Part shown: piece after piece, positions 1 through 7,468 of the stretch | Layout: each line of letters opens with the position of its first letter | Numbering within the stretch: the first letter of the stretch is position 1 | DNA from: Ruminococcaceae bacterium UBA2857 | Lineage (GTDB): Bacteria; Bacillota; Clostridia; Oscillospirales; Acutalibacteraceae | Direction of reading: 5' to 3' | DNA: 8,842 bases | Assembly (NCBI GenBank): GCA_002350705.1 | Contig: DEFH01000026.1 | Location: 1-8,842, forward strand | Notes under the pieces: generated by a model | The model's input: only the letters and a program-made list of their open reading frames with translations | Database searches by the model: none | Told to the model about the DNA's origin: nothing | Position numbers and translations under genes: made by a program

Positions 1-80
1 TTCAAAACTTGGAAACTGCTGTAACACATGAAAAAATCAGTTTCAATTTATTTTGCGAAAAATTACTGCACAAATCTTAC

Positions 81-118
81 AAAAAATAACGGCAGACAAG
101 TTCTTGGACTTGTCTGCC
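81..118 (-). terminator. Intrinsic terminator of the dgt-dnaG-rpoD operon
   Basis: A perfect 10-bp inverted repeat (91-100 pairing with 109-118, arm GGCAGACAAG) encloses an 8-nt loop. On the minus strand it is followed by a T-rich run (GTTATTTTTT). It begins 11 nt after the rpoD stop codon, so it is placed to end transcription of the upstream operon. Confidence 0.9.
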
Positions 119-129
119 TTCATAAAAAA

Positions 130-1245
130 TCAGTCGAGGAAATCTTTCAGTTTTTTGGAACGGCTGGGGTGACGGAGTTTACGCAGTGCCTTGGCTTCGA
201 TCTGACGGATACGTTCTCTTGTGACGTTGAACACATCGCCGACTTCTTCGAGAGTACGGGAGCGTCCGTCTTCCAGTCCGAAACGAAGACGCAAAACCCG
301 TTCCTCTCTGGGCGTGAGAGTGGAAAGCACATCGGCAAGCTGTTCCTTGAGAAGTGTATGAGAAGCGGCATCCTGCGGTGCGGGAGCATCGTCGTCGGGG
401 ATAAAATCACCGAGATGGCTGTCTTCTTCTTCACCGATAGGCGTTTCCAGTGAAACAGGCTCCTGTGCAACACGCATAATTTCTCTTACTTTGTCGGTAG
501 GCATATTGATGACTTCGGCAATTTCCTCGGCGGTAGGTTCATGGCCGTTCTGATGAAGCAACTGACTGGACACCTTTTTGACTTTGTTGATGGTTTCCAC
601 CATGTGTACGGGAATACGAATGGTTCTTGCCTGATCCGCAATGGCTCTGGTGATTGCCTGACGAATCCACCATGTTGCATAGGTAGAGAATTTGAAACCT
701 TTGGTATAATCAAATTTTTCCACAGCTTTGATAAGACCAAGGTTGCCTTCCTGAATCAGGTCAAGGAACTGCATTCCTCTGCCAAGGTATCTTTTGGCGA
801 TACTGACAACCAAACGAAGATTGGCTTCGGAAAGTCTCTTTTTGGCGGCAACGTCACCGTCAGAGATTCTGATAGCTAAATCCAGTTCTTCATCAGGTGT
901 CAGAAGAGGCACTCTGCCGATTTCCTTGAGATAAATTTTGACAGGATCATCAATGGAGATATTTTCGACAGACGGATCCGCATCCATATCATCTTCTCCC
1001 ATGTCATTGGAAGCGATAGACGACAGTTCCGCATCATCCAGGATAATATCATCCAGTGTTTCCACAATCTCAATACCGTTGGTTTCAAGCGTATCATAGA
1101 ATTTTTCAAGCTGTTCGGGATCAATATCCATCTCACCGATGGCATCCAGAATTTCCTTGTTGGTCAGTTGACCTTTGCTTTTACCCATTTCCATGAGTTC
1201 TTTGAGTACTGTTCTTTTGTCGGGCTGAGGTGATGTCATCATCAT
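130..1245 (-). CDS. rpoD: Primary (housekeeping) sigma factor RpoD/SigA
   Basis: This is the sigma-70 subunit that directs RNA polymerase to housekeeping promoters. From the chosen ATG it is 371 aa, a normal length for short Bacillota SigA. A region 1.1-like N-terminus spans about residues 8-78 and is followed by an acidic stretch. Region 1.2 starts at DPVKIYLKEIG (100-110). Region 2 carries FSTYATWWIRQAI (186-198) for -10 recognition and melting, then RTIRIPVHM (207-215). Region 3 follows, and region 4 has LTPREERVLRLRFGL (310-324) and the -35-binding helix-turn-helix (331-359). I chose ATG 1243-1245 because it sits 8 nt from a perfect AGGAGG; the in-frame TTG at 1249-1251 is only 2 nt from it. 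It is the last gene of an operon with dnaG and dgt, and its RBS lies next to the dnaG stop. No defects are visible. Confidence 0.97.
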   Translation of the reverse strand: MMMTSPQPDKRTVLKELMEMGKSKGQLTNKEILDAIGEMDIDPEQLEKFYDTLETNGIEIVETLDDIILDDAELSSIASNDMGEDDMDADPSVENISIDDPVKIYLKEIGRVPLLTPDEELDLAIRISDGDVAAKKRLSEANLRLVVSIAKRYLGRGMQFLDLIQEGNLGLIKAVEKFDYTKGFKFSTYATWWIRQAITRAIADQARTIRIPVHMVETINKVKKVSSQLLHQNGHEPTAEEIAEVINMPTDKVREIMRVAQEPVSLETPIGEEEDSHLGDFIPDDDAPAPQDAASHTLLKEQLADVLSTLTPREERVLRLRFGLEDGRSRTLEEVGDVFNVTRERIRQIEAKALRKLRHPSRSKKLKDFLD

Positions 1246-1253
1246 TAGCAATT

Positions 1254-1259
1254 CCTCCT
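1254..1259 (-). promoter_or_regulatory. RBS deciding the rpoD start
   Basis: The minus strand reads AGGAGG here. Its 8-nt spacing to ATG 1243-1245 favours that codon over the upstream in-frame TTG (2-nt spacing). It lies in the 15-nt gap after the dnaG stop, so rpoD is probably translated from the shared transcript. Confidence 0.85.
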
Positions 1260-1260
1260 G

Positions 1261-3027
1261 TTATTTCTTTTTTTCCCTCATTTTTTGCAGTTGTTCCATC
1301 AGGGTTTGTTCATCGGAACGGGCAATCTGTTCCGGTGACAGTTTTTGATTTTCCTCCTCCAGAATCGCAATATAATTTTGGGCGGCACGGAACGGATCAT
1401 TTTCTCTCAGACGTGAAAAGACGATTCGATGAATACAGTTATTTTCGTCTATGGAAAATTCTCCCGAAATATCTGAGGCATCTGTTCCTAAATTTTGTTC
1501 CGCACGTTTTTGGATTGTTTCATAAACCTTTCGGTTAAATGATGTAATAAATTTATCGGCAGGGAGCTGTCTGCTGATTTGAGCAGCCGCATCAGGATGT
1601 GTCAGCAGAATTGCCAGAAGAGCTTCTTCGGCATTGGCAGCTTTCAGATGATACGACTTTTCGGGATTGATGATATTATCCTGTCCCGAAGAGCTGTGAT
1701 ACATTTTCCGTTGCTGCTGCTGTCTGGCCTCATACTGATTTTTTCTGACATACTTGGCGACCTGATTCATAATGGCGTTTTTATCAATATGGAGTTCCTC
1801 CGCCAGATTGACAATATATGCATCTTTTTCAATATCGTTTTCCAGACCCGCAAAAATTTTTGCGGCTTCCGTCAGAAAATCCACTTTTTGTCGGGTATCC
1901 TCCAGATCATATTTCAGACGCAGTTTTGCCAGACGATATTCAATATCATTGCCGCACTTGTCCAACAACAGACGGAATCTTGCAGGACCGTTTTCTCCGT
2001 GCGATTTGATGAATTCATCGGGATCTTTGCCGTTGGGAACGGTCAGCACCTTGATTTTGACGCCTGTCTGACGCAGAATATCAATCGCACGGGCGGAAGC
2101 TTTCTGTCCTGCCTCATCCGCATCATAACAGATGACAATTTCATCACAGTATTTTCGGATAATATTTGCCTGCTCGGTGGTCAAAGCCGTTCCCAGAGTA
2201 GCCACTGTATTTTCAAAGCCTGCCTGATGGAGTGCAATCACATCCATATAGCCCTCTACCAAAATCAATTGTCCTTTGGCTTGATTTTTGGCAAGCTGTA
2301 AAGCAAACAGATTTTTGCTTTTGTTAAAAGCAGGGGTATCGGATGTATTCAGATATTTCGGCTTGATGTCCGACATGATTCTGCCGCCAAAGGCAATGAC
2401 ATTTCCTCTCAGGTCAATAATGGGAAACATCACTCTGTCAGAAAACCTGTCGTAAGGGTTGCCGTTTTTGGATTCATTGGCAAGATTTGCCTGTATGAGT
2501 TCTGTCCCCGTAAAGCCCTTGTCCCTGAGATAATTCACCAGTTCAAAGCGTGACGAGGGCGAATATCCCAAGCCGAAATGAATGATTGTCTTTTCCGTCA
2601 GACCTCTGCCACGCAGATAATCCAGTGCTTTTTTCCCCTCCGGAGAATAAAGACATTTATGATAAAATCGTGCGGCTTCACGGTTGGCTTCATAAATTCT
2701 GTTCCGCAGTCTCGTCAGACCTTCGTTGCGTTGTCCTTCGGGGACTTCCAAGCCTGCCCGTTGTGCCAGAAATTTGATAGCGTCCACATAATCCAGATTT
2801 TCTATCCGCCGGATAAACGAAATCACATCTCCGCCTGCACCGCATCCGAAACAATGGAAAAAATTCTTATCCGCCGAAACGGTAAAAGAGGGGGTTTTCT
2901 CGTTATGAAACGGACATAAGCCCAGCATATTTCTGCCGGCTTTTTTCAGCCTGACATAAGAGGATACCACATCTACAATATCCGTTTTATTTTTGAGTTC
3001 CTGTATAAATTCCTCGGGTATTGCCAT
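1261..3027 (-). CDS. dnaG: DNA primase DnaG
   Basis: This enzyme makes the short RNA primers used by the replisome and is recruited through the replicative helicase. It is 588 aa, typical of Bacillota DnaG. The N-terminal CHC2 zinc-binding domain shows Cys38, His41, Cys59 and Cys62 (CPFH...CFGC). The RNA polymerase core follows. The TOPRIM metal centre has VEGYMD (Glu258) and YDADEAG (Asp302, Asp304), with the KDPDEF motif at 334-339. A Gln-rich linker (about 432-440) leads to a C-terminal helicase-binding domain (about 465-588). The ATG is preceded on the minus strand by AGAAAGGA, which overlaps the dgt stop codon; the gap to dgt is 12 nt. All catalytic and zinc-binding residues are present. 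Confidence 0.97.
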   Translation of the reverse strand: MAIPEEFIQELKNKTDIVDVVSSYVRLKKAGRNMLGLCPFHNEKTPSFTVSADKNFFHCFGCGAGGDVISFIRRIENLDYVDAIKFLAQRAGLEVPEGQRNEGLTRLRNRIYEANREAARFYHKCLYSPEGKKALDYLRGRGLTEKTIIHFGLGYSPSSRFELVNYLRDKGFTGTELIQANLANESKNGNPYDRFSDRVMFPIIDLRGNVIAFGGRIMSDIKPKYLNTSDTPAFNKSKNLFALQLAKNQAKGQLILVEGYMDVIALHQAGFENTVATLGTALTTEQANIIRKYCDEIVICYDADEAGQKASARAIDILRQTGVKIKVLTVPNGKDPDEFIKSHGENGPARFRLLLDKCGNDIEYRLAKLRLKYDLEDTRQKVDFLTEAAKIFAGLENDIEKDAYIVNLAEELHIDKNAIMNQVAKYVRKNQYEARQQQQRKMYHSSSGQDNIINPEKSYHLKAANAEEALLAILLTHPDAAAQISRQLPADKFITSFNRKVYETIQKRAEQNLGTDASDISGEFSIDENNCIHRIVFSRLRENDPFRAAQNYIAILEEENQKLSPEQIARSDEQTLMEQLQKMREKKK

Positions 3028-3039
3028 ATTTTTCCTTTC

Positions 3040-4044
3040 TCATACCTTGATACTCCACGAATGGGGAATAAAAAGGGTATTGAATTTTTCAATCGCATAC
3101 TGATCCGTCATGCCTGCAATATAATCGCATACGGCTCTTTCGGGCGAGAATTTTTCTGCCATGCATTTGTTTTCTTCGGGCATACGGTCGGGATGTCTGA
3201 CAAAATACTCATACAATGTACCGATAAATTCAGGGATTTTCTTTTCCTCCGACTTCGCATAGCCGCTGCCGTACACATTCTCAAACATGAACGTGTGAAG
3301 TCTGTCAAAGGCGTTCTGTACATCGGGATTCATTTGAAGAGCATCACCGACGGTGTTTTCAATCAGCGACATCACAAGCGTATTGATACGCTGACCATGC
3401 TTTTGACCGAGAATTGCCAGTATATCCTGCGGAATGTCGGACAAACTCAGTACTTTTGCCCGTACAGCGTCATCTATATCATGATTGATATAGGCGATTC
3501 TGTCAGCAATTCTGACAATACGTCCTTCTAATGTATCAGCCTGTTTTCCTCGTGTATGACAAATGATACCGTTTCTTGTCTCGTATGTAAGATTCAGACC
3601 TTTGCCGTTTTTTTCAAGAACGTCCACCACTCTCAGACTCTGCTCAAAGTGACGGAATCCCTCGGGATAAATGTCATTCAGAGCGTTTTCGCCCGCATGA
3701 CCGAACGGTGTGTGTCCCAAATCATGCCCCAATGCAACGGCTTCTGTCAAATCCTCGTTCACTCTCAAAGCTCTCGCAATCGTTCGGGCGATTTGTGCCA
3801 CTTCGAGAGTGTGTGTCAGACGGGTTCTGTAATGATCGCCCGTAGGTGACAGAAACACCTGTGTTTTGTGCTTTAATCTTCTGAACGCTTTGCAGTGGAT
3901 AATTCTGTCCCTGTCACGCTGGAAATCGGTTCGTATGGAACATTTTTTCTCTTGTTGCAGTCTGCCTTTGGAATTGACGGCTAAACAGGCATAAGGGGAA
4001 AGCGTTTCTTGTTCGATTTGTTCGCTCTGTTCTCTCACAAGCAC
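3040..4044 (-). CDS. dgt: Deoxyguanosinetriphosphate triphosphohydrolase-like dNTPase (HD domain)
   Basis: Family members split dNTPs into deoxynucleoside and triphosphate, which helps to set dNTP pools. The 334-aa product fits the short bacterial dGTPase-like subfamily. The region from KTQVFLSPTGDHYRTRLTH onward (60-78) is a family signature. The HD metal ligands are visible as His78, His107-Asp108 (LGHDLGHTPFGH) and Asp181 (RIADRIAY). The start is GTG 4042-4044, 6 nt from a strong GGAGGT. It is the first gene of a compact run with dnaG and rpoD. Which dNTP it prefers cannot be read from the sequence; many members of this subfamily act on several dNTPs or need an activator dNTP. A 71-nt AT-rich gap separates it from the YigZ-family gene upstream, and I see no convincing promoter there. 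Confidence 0.93.
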   Translation of the reverse strand: MLVREQSEQIEQETLSPYACLAVNSKGRLQQEKKCSIRTDFQRDRDRIIHCKAFRRLKHKTQVFLSPTGDHYRTRLTHTLEVAQIARTIARALRVNEDLTEAVALGHDLGHTPFGHAGENALNDIYPEGFRHFEQSLRVVDVLEKNGKGLNLTYETRNGIICHTRGKQADTLEGRIVRIADRIAYINHDIDDAVRAKVLSLSDIPQDILAILGQKHGQRINTLVMSLIENTVGDALQMNPDVQNAFDRLHTFMFENVYGSGYAKSEEKKIPEFIGTLYEYFVRHPDRMPEENKCMAEKFSPERAVCDYIAGMTDQYAIEKFNTLFIPHSWSIKV

Positions 4045-4050
4045 ACAACC

Positions 4051-4056
4051 ACCTCC
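4051..4056 (-). promoter_or_regulatory. RBS supporting the GTG start of dgt
   Basis: The minus strand reads GGAGGT, 6 nt before GTG 4042-4044. No ATG in frame competes with it; the next in-frame GTG (two codons on) would be 12 nt away. Confidence 0.75.
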
Positions 4057-4115
4057 GCATAAAATTCATTTCTAATTAATATATACGCAAAAAGTGCCGT
4101 TATACCTTTTTATAT

Positions 4116-4739
4116 TTACTTCATTTTGAAAAATTTTTCATCAATGATTTCCGTTTCCACACTGCCGCACGTGGCGTCGGCAAGCTGTTTCTGAAATTTC
4201 GTGAAGTTTTCGGGCGAAATGTGATATTCCATTTCTACTGTATCTGTGAAATTCGTGTTGTCGATCACTCCGTTGTTGGAAGGAATCAATCCCGATATTT
4301 TGCCATATTGATTATAGTCGCACTGCAATCGGGCAACGTAACAGCTCTGCATGGTAACAATCCCTCCTGCATCAAGGGCAATTTTTGCCCCTTTTGTGTA
4401 GGCTCGCACCAAGCCTCCTGCTCCCAGCAGGATTCCTCCGAAATATCTTGTCACCACCACAACAACATCCGTCACACCCGATTTCACAATGACATCCAGT
4501 GTCGGCACACCTGCCGTTCCGTGAGGCTCTCCGTCATCCGAATACCGCCGGATATTGCCCTCTCTCAGAACATACGCATAAACATTATGGGTTGCGTCCC
4601 AGTGTTTCTGACGCTTTTCATTGATGAAGTCCAGTGCTTCCTGTTCGGTTCGCACAGGCTTCACATATCCGATAAACTTTGACCTTTGCTCAATAAATTC
4701 ATCACTTGCTGCAAACTCCACTGTCTGATAGACTGCCAT
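4116..4739 (-). CDS. yigZ: YigZ/IMPACT family protein (UPF0029 plus DUF1949 layout)
   Basis: This is a 207-aa member of the YigZ/IMPACT family. Eukaryotic IMPACT regulates the Gcn2 kinase; the bacterial role is poorly defined, with links to RNA or translation suggested, so no precise function is claimed. The N-terminal domain carries RSKFIGYVKPV (from residue 19), then ATHNVYAYVLR, then RYSDDGEPHGTAGVPTL (65-81), and TRYFGG followed by GILLGAGGLVRAYTKGAK (97-118). These glycine-rich blocks are the family hallmark. The C-terminal third (about 130-207) matches the usual small ferredoxin-like DUF1949 position. I chose ATG 4737-4739 because AGGTGA lies just upstream. The reading frame stays open to 4796, but that extension would run into the rpmE terminator hairpin and is probably not translated. 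Confidence 0.9.
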   Translation of the reverse strand: MAVYQTVEFAASDEFIEQRSKFIGYVKPVRTEQEALDFINEKRQKHWDATHNVYAYVLREGNIRRYSDDGEPHGTAGVPTLDVIVKSGVTDVVVVVTRYFGGILLGAGGLVRAYTKGAKIALDAGGIVTMQSCYVARLQCDYNQYGKISGLIPSNNGVIDNTNFTDTVEMEYHISPENFTKFQKQLADATCGSVETEIIDEKFFKMK

Positions 4740-4760
4740 TTTTTCACCTGCCCCGTATTC

Positions 4761-4789
4761 ATAAAATGCGAAAACAGGCGGTACATCAA
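4761..4789 (-). promoter_or_regulatory. Possible promoter of the YigZ-family gene
   Basis: On the minus strand a TTGATG (4784-4789) and a TTTTAT (4761-4766) are separated by exactly 17 nt, 22 nt before the start codon. Both boxes deviate from consensus. The -35 box overlaps the loop and right arm of the rpmE terminator. This is an inference from spacing only. Confidence 0.35.
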
Positions 4790-4801
4790 AATGCACCGCC
4801 T
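4776..4801 (-). terminator. Intrinsic terminator after rpmE
   Basis: On the minus strand AGGCGGT (4801-4795) pairs with ACCGCCT (4782-4776). The stem extends inward by a G-T wobble and CAT/ATG to 11 pairs around a TTTG loop. It is followed by GTTTTCGCATTTT. The stem sits 39 nt past the rpmE stop. The plus-strand version would carry an A-C mismatch and lacks as good a T-tract, so the minus orientation is favoured. Confidence 0.85.
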
Positions 4802-4840
4802 AAAATTTCAATCTTGTAAGCTCCACATGACGAAGCGACA

Positions 4841-5041
4841 TTATTTCATGCCAAAACGCTTCTTAAACTTGTCAACACGTCCGCCTGTATCCACCAATTT
4901 CTGTCTGCCTGTGAAGAATGGGTGACACTTTGAGCAAATTTCAACCCTGATGTCTGACTTTGTAGAACCTGTCTCGATAACGTTACCGCAGGCACAAGTA
5001 ATGGTTGTCTGCTGATAATTCGGATGAATATTCTCTTTCAT
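4841..5041 (-). CDS. rpmE: 50S ribosomal protein L31, zinc-binding (C+) type
   Basis: This small protein of the large ribosomal subunit is 66 aa, the usual size for type A L31. It begins MKENIHPNYQ and keeps four cysteines in the zinc-binding arrangement: Cys16 and Cys18 (CAC) with Cys36 and Cys39 (CSKC). The family motif HPFFTGRQKLVDTGGRVDKF follows. The start codon is preceded by GAGGTGA on the minus strand. It has its own promoter and terminator, so it is probably monocistronic. Zinc-containing L31 is often replaced under zinc limitation in other bacteria; no paralogue or obvious Zur box appears in this window. Confidence 0.97.
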   Translation of the reverse strand: MKENIHPNYQQTTITCACGNVIETGSTKSDIRVEICSKCHPFFTGRQKLVDTGGRVDKFKKRFGMK

Positions 5042-5082
5042 TTTACTTCACCTCTTTCATCCCCTACATAGATAACAAGCGT

Positions 5083-5111
5083 ATTATAACACATGAAAAT
5101 ATAAAAAGCAA
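5083..5111 (-). promoter_or_regulatory. Sigma-70/SigA promoter of rpmE
   Basis: On the minus strand TTGCTT (5106-5111) and a consensus TATAAT (5083-5088) are separated by exactly 17 nt. TGT directly before the -10 makes it an extended -10 element. Transcription would start near 5076, giving a leader of about 35 nt with the rpmE RBS. Confidence 0.8.
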
Positions 5112-5121
5112 GATAATTTTT

Positions 5122-5163
5122 AAAATTTTTTCGTTCCGACGGCATTTTGCCTGAAAAAATTTT
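5122..5163. repeat. Perfect 11-bp inverted repeat in the divergent promoter region
   Basis: AAAATTTTTTC (5122-5132) and GAAAAAATTTT (5153-5163) are exact reverse complements. They flank a 20-nt centre that contains a smaller GGC-ATTTT-GCC hairpin (5141-5151). The repeat lies between the rpmE -35 box and the promoter of the response regulator. It could be an operator, an UP-like AT-rich element, or a cruciform; the sequence does not decide. Confidence 0.6.
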
Positions 5164-5170
5164 CGGAAAG

Positions 5171-5202
5171 TTGGTGCAATACAGCGGAAAATATGCTATA
5201 AT
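5171..5202 (+). promoter_or_regulatory. Extended -10 promoter of the two-component operon
   Basis: A consensus TATAAT (5197-5202) is preceded by TGC, forming an extended -10 element. The best -35-like hexamer is TTGGTG (5171-5176), but its spacer of 20 nt is long, so the extended -10 probably carries the recognition. The leader to the response-regulator ATG would be about 50 nt. Confidence 0.65.
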
Positions 5203-5258
5203 GAATGATGATTGGATTTGATTCACATGAATACAATGATGAAAGGTGAGAACTAAAA

Positions 5259-5966
5259 ATGAGTATGGGAAAAATCCTGGTTGTTGATGATGATATTAAT
5301 ATTTGCGAACTGCTCAGGCTGTATATTGAAAAGGAAGGCTTTGAAGTAGTGATCGCCAATGACGGCGGACAGGCTATCACCAAATTCAAAACGGAAAAGC
5401 CTGATCTGGTCATGCTGGATATTATGCTTCCGGTGCTTGACGGCTGGCAGGTATGCAGGGAAATCCGCAAGACTTCCCAGTGTCCGATTATCATGCTGAC
5501 GGCAAAAGGCGAAGTATTTGACAAAGTACTCGGTCTGGAGCTTGGTGCGGATGATTATGTTGTCAAGCCCTTTGAAACAAAGGAAATCGTGGCAAGAATC
5601 AAGGCTGTGCTCCGACGTGTCAACGGAACATCCGTGACAGAAGAATCTCCCCGTAAGGAACTCAAAGAAGTCCGCTATGAAAAGCTGGTCATCAATCTGA
5701 CAAACTATGAACTGCGTGTCAACGGAGAACAAATCGACACTCCTCCCAAAGAAATGGAACTGATTTATCACTTGGCAAGCAATCCCAACAGAGTTTTTAC
5801 CAGAGACCAGCTTCTCGATGAAGTATGGGGCTTTGACTATTACGGAGACTCCCGTACCGTAGACGTACATATCAAGCGTCTCAGAGAAAAACTCGAAGGT
5901 GTATCATCCAAATGGACTTTGAAAACTGTATGGGGAGTAGGTTATAAATTTGAAACTAAAGAATAA
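5259..5966 (+). CDS. OmpR/PhoB-family response regulator transcription factor
   Basis: This is a cytoplasmic two-component regulator, 235 aa. The receiver domain (about 4-120) has the acidic triad Asp10-Asp11-Asp12, phospho-acceptor Asp54 (VMLDIMLP), switch Thr81 and Lys103 (VVKPF). After a short linker, the winged-helix DNA-binding domain (about 136-232) shows the family landmarks: PPKEMELIYHL, VFTRDQLLDEVWG, SRTVDVHIKRLREKL and a final VWGVGYKF. The ATG at 5259 lies 8 nt after AAAGGTGAG; a second Met two codons on is less well spaced. Its stop overlaps the kinase start, so the kinase downstream is almost certainly its partner. It resembles PhoP/ResD-type regulators, but I cannot assign a specific ortholog or its targets. 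Confidence 0.95.
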   Translation: MSMGKILVVDDDINICELLRLYIEKEGFEVVIANDGGQAITKFKTEKPDLVMLDIMLPVLDGWQVCREIRKTSQCPIIMLTAKGEVFDKVLGLELGADDYVVKPFETKEIVARIKAVLRRVNGTSVTEESPRKELKEVRYEKLVINLTNYELRVNGEQIDTPPKEMELIYHLASNPNRVFTRDQLLDEVWGFDYYGDSRTVDVHIKRLREKLEGVSSKWTLKTVWGVGYKFETKE

Positions 5967-7467
5967 CAGATTTTATTCCAGAAAGTCTATTTTCAGAAAA
6001 TATATGAATGTCAGTGTGCTGATCGTATTTTTCAGCTTTCTGGTGCTGGGCATTATCCTGACACTGACAATCACCAATTACTGGTCCAACGAAAAACGGC
6101 AGACTTTGGACAGACGTGCCGAACATATTGCAGGCTTTATCCGCAAACACGCCAATATCTCCCTCTCCGACGGAAGCGGCATTGATAAAGTTTATATCTC
6201 TCATATCGATTCCGTGGAAGAACTTCTGAATCTGTATGTTACGGATGTAGGGGTGGACATCATTGTGACAGACATTTATTCCTCTCCTGTCCTGATTGCC
6301 AGTGACAACGAGGAAATCGCCAAACATCCCATTATTGCTGCCGACCTTGTCAAGCAGACGATTGAAAATACGGAATATTTCGGAAGAGGAACCATGGATG
6401 ATATTTATAAGACAGACCGCTATATTGTCGCTCGACCGATTTATTATAACAGTCAGAGTGTTGTCATCGGTGTGGTCTTTGTCACATCCAGCAGCAGCGA
6501 TGTGGGAGATTTCACGGACATGGTCATGAAAATATTTATCCTGTCTGCCATCGCCACGCTGTCCATATCGGTTCTGGCAATCGGCCTGTTTTCATATAAT
6601 CTGGCAAAGCCTCTCAAGCAGATGGCTCAGGCTGCCAGACAGTTCGGAAAGGGAGATTTTTCCGTCAGAGTCAATGTCGCCAGCAGTGACGAACTCGGAG
6701 AACTTGCCCAGGCTTTCAACAATATGGCGGAATCCCTTTCGGCTTCGGAAAACGTGCGGAAAAGCTTTGTCGCCAATGTGTCCCATGAGCTGAAAACGCC
6801 TATGACAACCATTGCGGGCTTTATTGACGGTATCCTTGACGGCACTATCCCAAAGGAAAAACAGGGATATTATCTCGATATTGTCTCTTCGGAAGTCAAG
6901 CGTCTTTCCCGTCTGGTACGCTCCATGCTTGACTTGACAAGACTCGACAGCGGTGAACTCAAGCTCAATTATCAGACATTCGATCTGCTGGCAACACTGG
7001 TCACGGTCGTTATCACCTTTGAACAGGAAATCGAAAGAAAAAATATGGAGATAAGAGGTCTTGACCTCATTACTCCCAAAATGGTATACTGCGACAAGGA
7101 TCTGATTCATCAGGTCATCTACAACCTGATTGAAAATGCCGTCAAATTCACCAATGAAAACGGCTATATCGAACTGAATATCACCGAGGACGCCGAACAG
7201 GTCTGCTTTACCGTGAAAAACAGCGGTATGGGCATTAAACAATCAGAAATTCCTCTGGTATTTGACCGTTTCTACAAGACGGACAAGTCCCGCAGCAAAG
7301 ATAAAAAAGGTCTGGGACTCGGCTTGTATCTGGTAAGAAGTATCATCCGTATGCACGGAGGAGAAATTACCGCTCAAAGCGAATACGGACAATACTGTGA
7401 ATTTGATGTCAGTCTCCCCAAAAAACAGACAGGAAAAAAACAGGATAAAAAAGGCTTACCCGGATAA
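5950..7467 (+). CDS. Membrane sensor histidine kinase (HAMP, HisKA, HATPase_c)
   Basis: This 505-aa kinase probably phosphorylates the response regulator encoded just upstream. A basic N-terminus leads to TM1 (about 20-42), an extracytoplasmic sensor region (about 43-193) and TM2 (about 194-217). HAMP follows (about 218-270). The H-box FVANVSHELKTP has phospho-acceptor His279. The ATPase domain shows the N-box YNLIENAVKFT (391-401), NSGMGI (424-429), FDRFYKTDKSRS (438-449) and GLGLGLYL (454-461). The G1 box has Asn424 where Asp is usual. The start is TTG 5950-5952, overlapping the regulator by 17 nt with a GGAG upstream; the next ATG (6004) has no RBS and would remove the basic pre-TM1 segment. 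The tail after residue 490 is short and Lys-rich. The signal sensed is unknown. Confidence 0.94.
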   Translation: MKLKNNRFYSRKSIFRKYMNVSVLIVFFSFLVLGIILTLTITNYWSNEKRQTLDRRAEHIAGFIRKHANISLSDGSGIDKVYISHIDSVEELLNLYVTDVGVDIIVTDIYSSPVLIASDNEEIAKHPIIAADLVKQTIENTEYFGRGTMDDIYKTDRYIVARPIYYNSQSVVIGVVFVTSSSSDVGDFTDMVMKIFILSAIATLSISVLAIGLFSYNLAKPLKQMAQAARQFGKGDFSVRVNVASSDELGELAQAFNNMAESLSASENVRKSFVANVSHELKTPMTTIAGFIDGILDGTIPKEKQGYYLDIVSSEVKRLSRLVRSMLDLTRLDSGELKLNYQTFDLLATLVTVVITFEQEIERKNMEIRGLDLITPKMVYCDKDLIHQVIYNLIENAVKFTNENGYIELNITEDAEQVCFTVKNSGMGIKQSEIPLVFDRFYKTDKSRSKDKKGLGLGLYLVRSIIRMHGGEITAQSEYGQYCEFDVSLPKKQTGKKQDKKGLPG

Positions 7468-7468
7468 C

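Noticed and set aside
12..44. Inverted repeat GAAACTG/CAGTTTC (12-18 and 38-44) with a 19-nt centre, beyond the rpoD terminator
   Set aside because: Only 7 bp in an AT-rich stretch with a long loop and no T-tract. It could belong to a neighbouring gene outside the window, but nothing here supports a function.
28..453. Plus-strand open frame of 141 codons opposite the rpoD 3' end
   Set aside because: It lies antisense to the conserved sigma region 4 coding sequence and runs through the terminator hairpin. It shows no recognisable protein features and no convincing RBS.
4089..4111. AAAAAG/CTTTTT inverted repeat in the gap between the YigZ-family gene and dgt, as a bidirectional terminator
   Set aside because: The stem is six A-T-dominated pairs with an 11-nt loop, too weak to call a terminator. 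The dgt operon may be fed by read-through or by a promoter I cannot identify in this gap.
4740..4796. Upstream extension of the YigZ-family reading frame by 19 codons
   Set aside because: The extension starts inside the rpmE terminator and has no RBS, while ATG 4737-4739 has AGGTGA just upstream and gives the usual family N-terminus.
5253..5870. Long minus-strand open frame opposite the response regulator
   Set aside because: It is the antisense shadow of a clearly conserved receiver and winged-helix gene. No conserved domain, RBS or promoter supports it.
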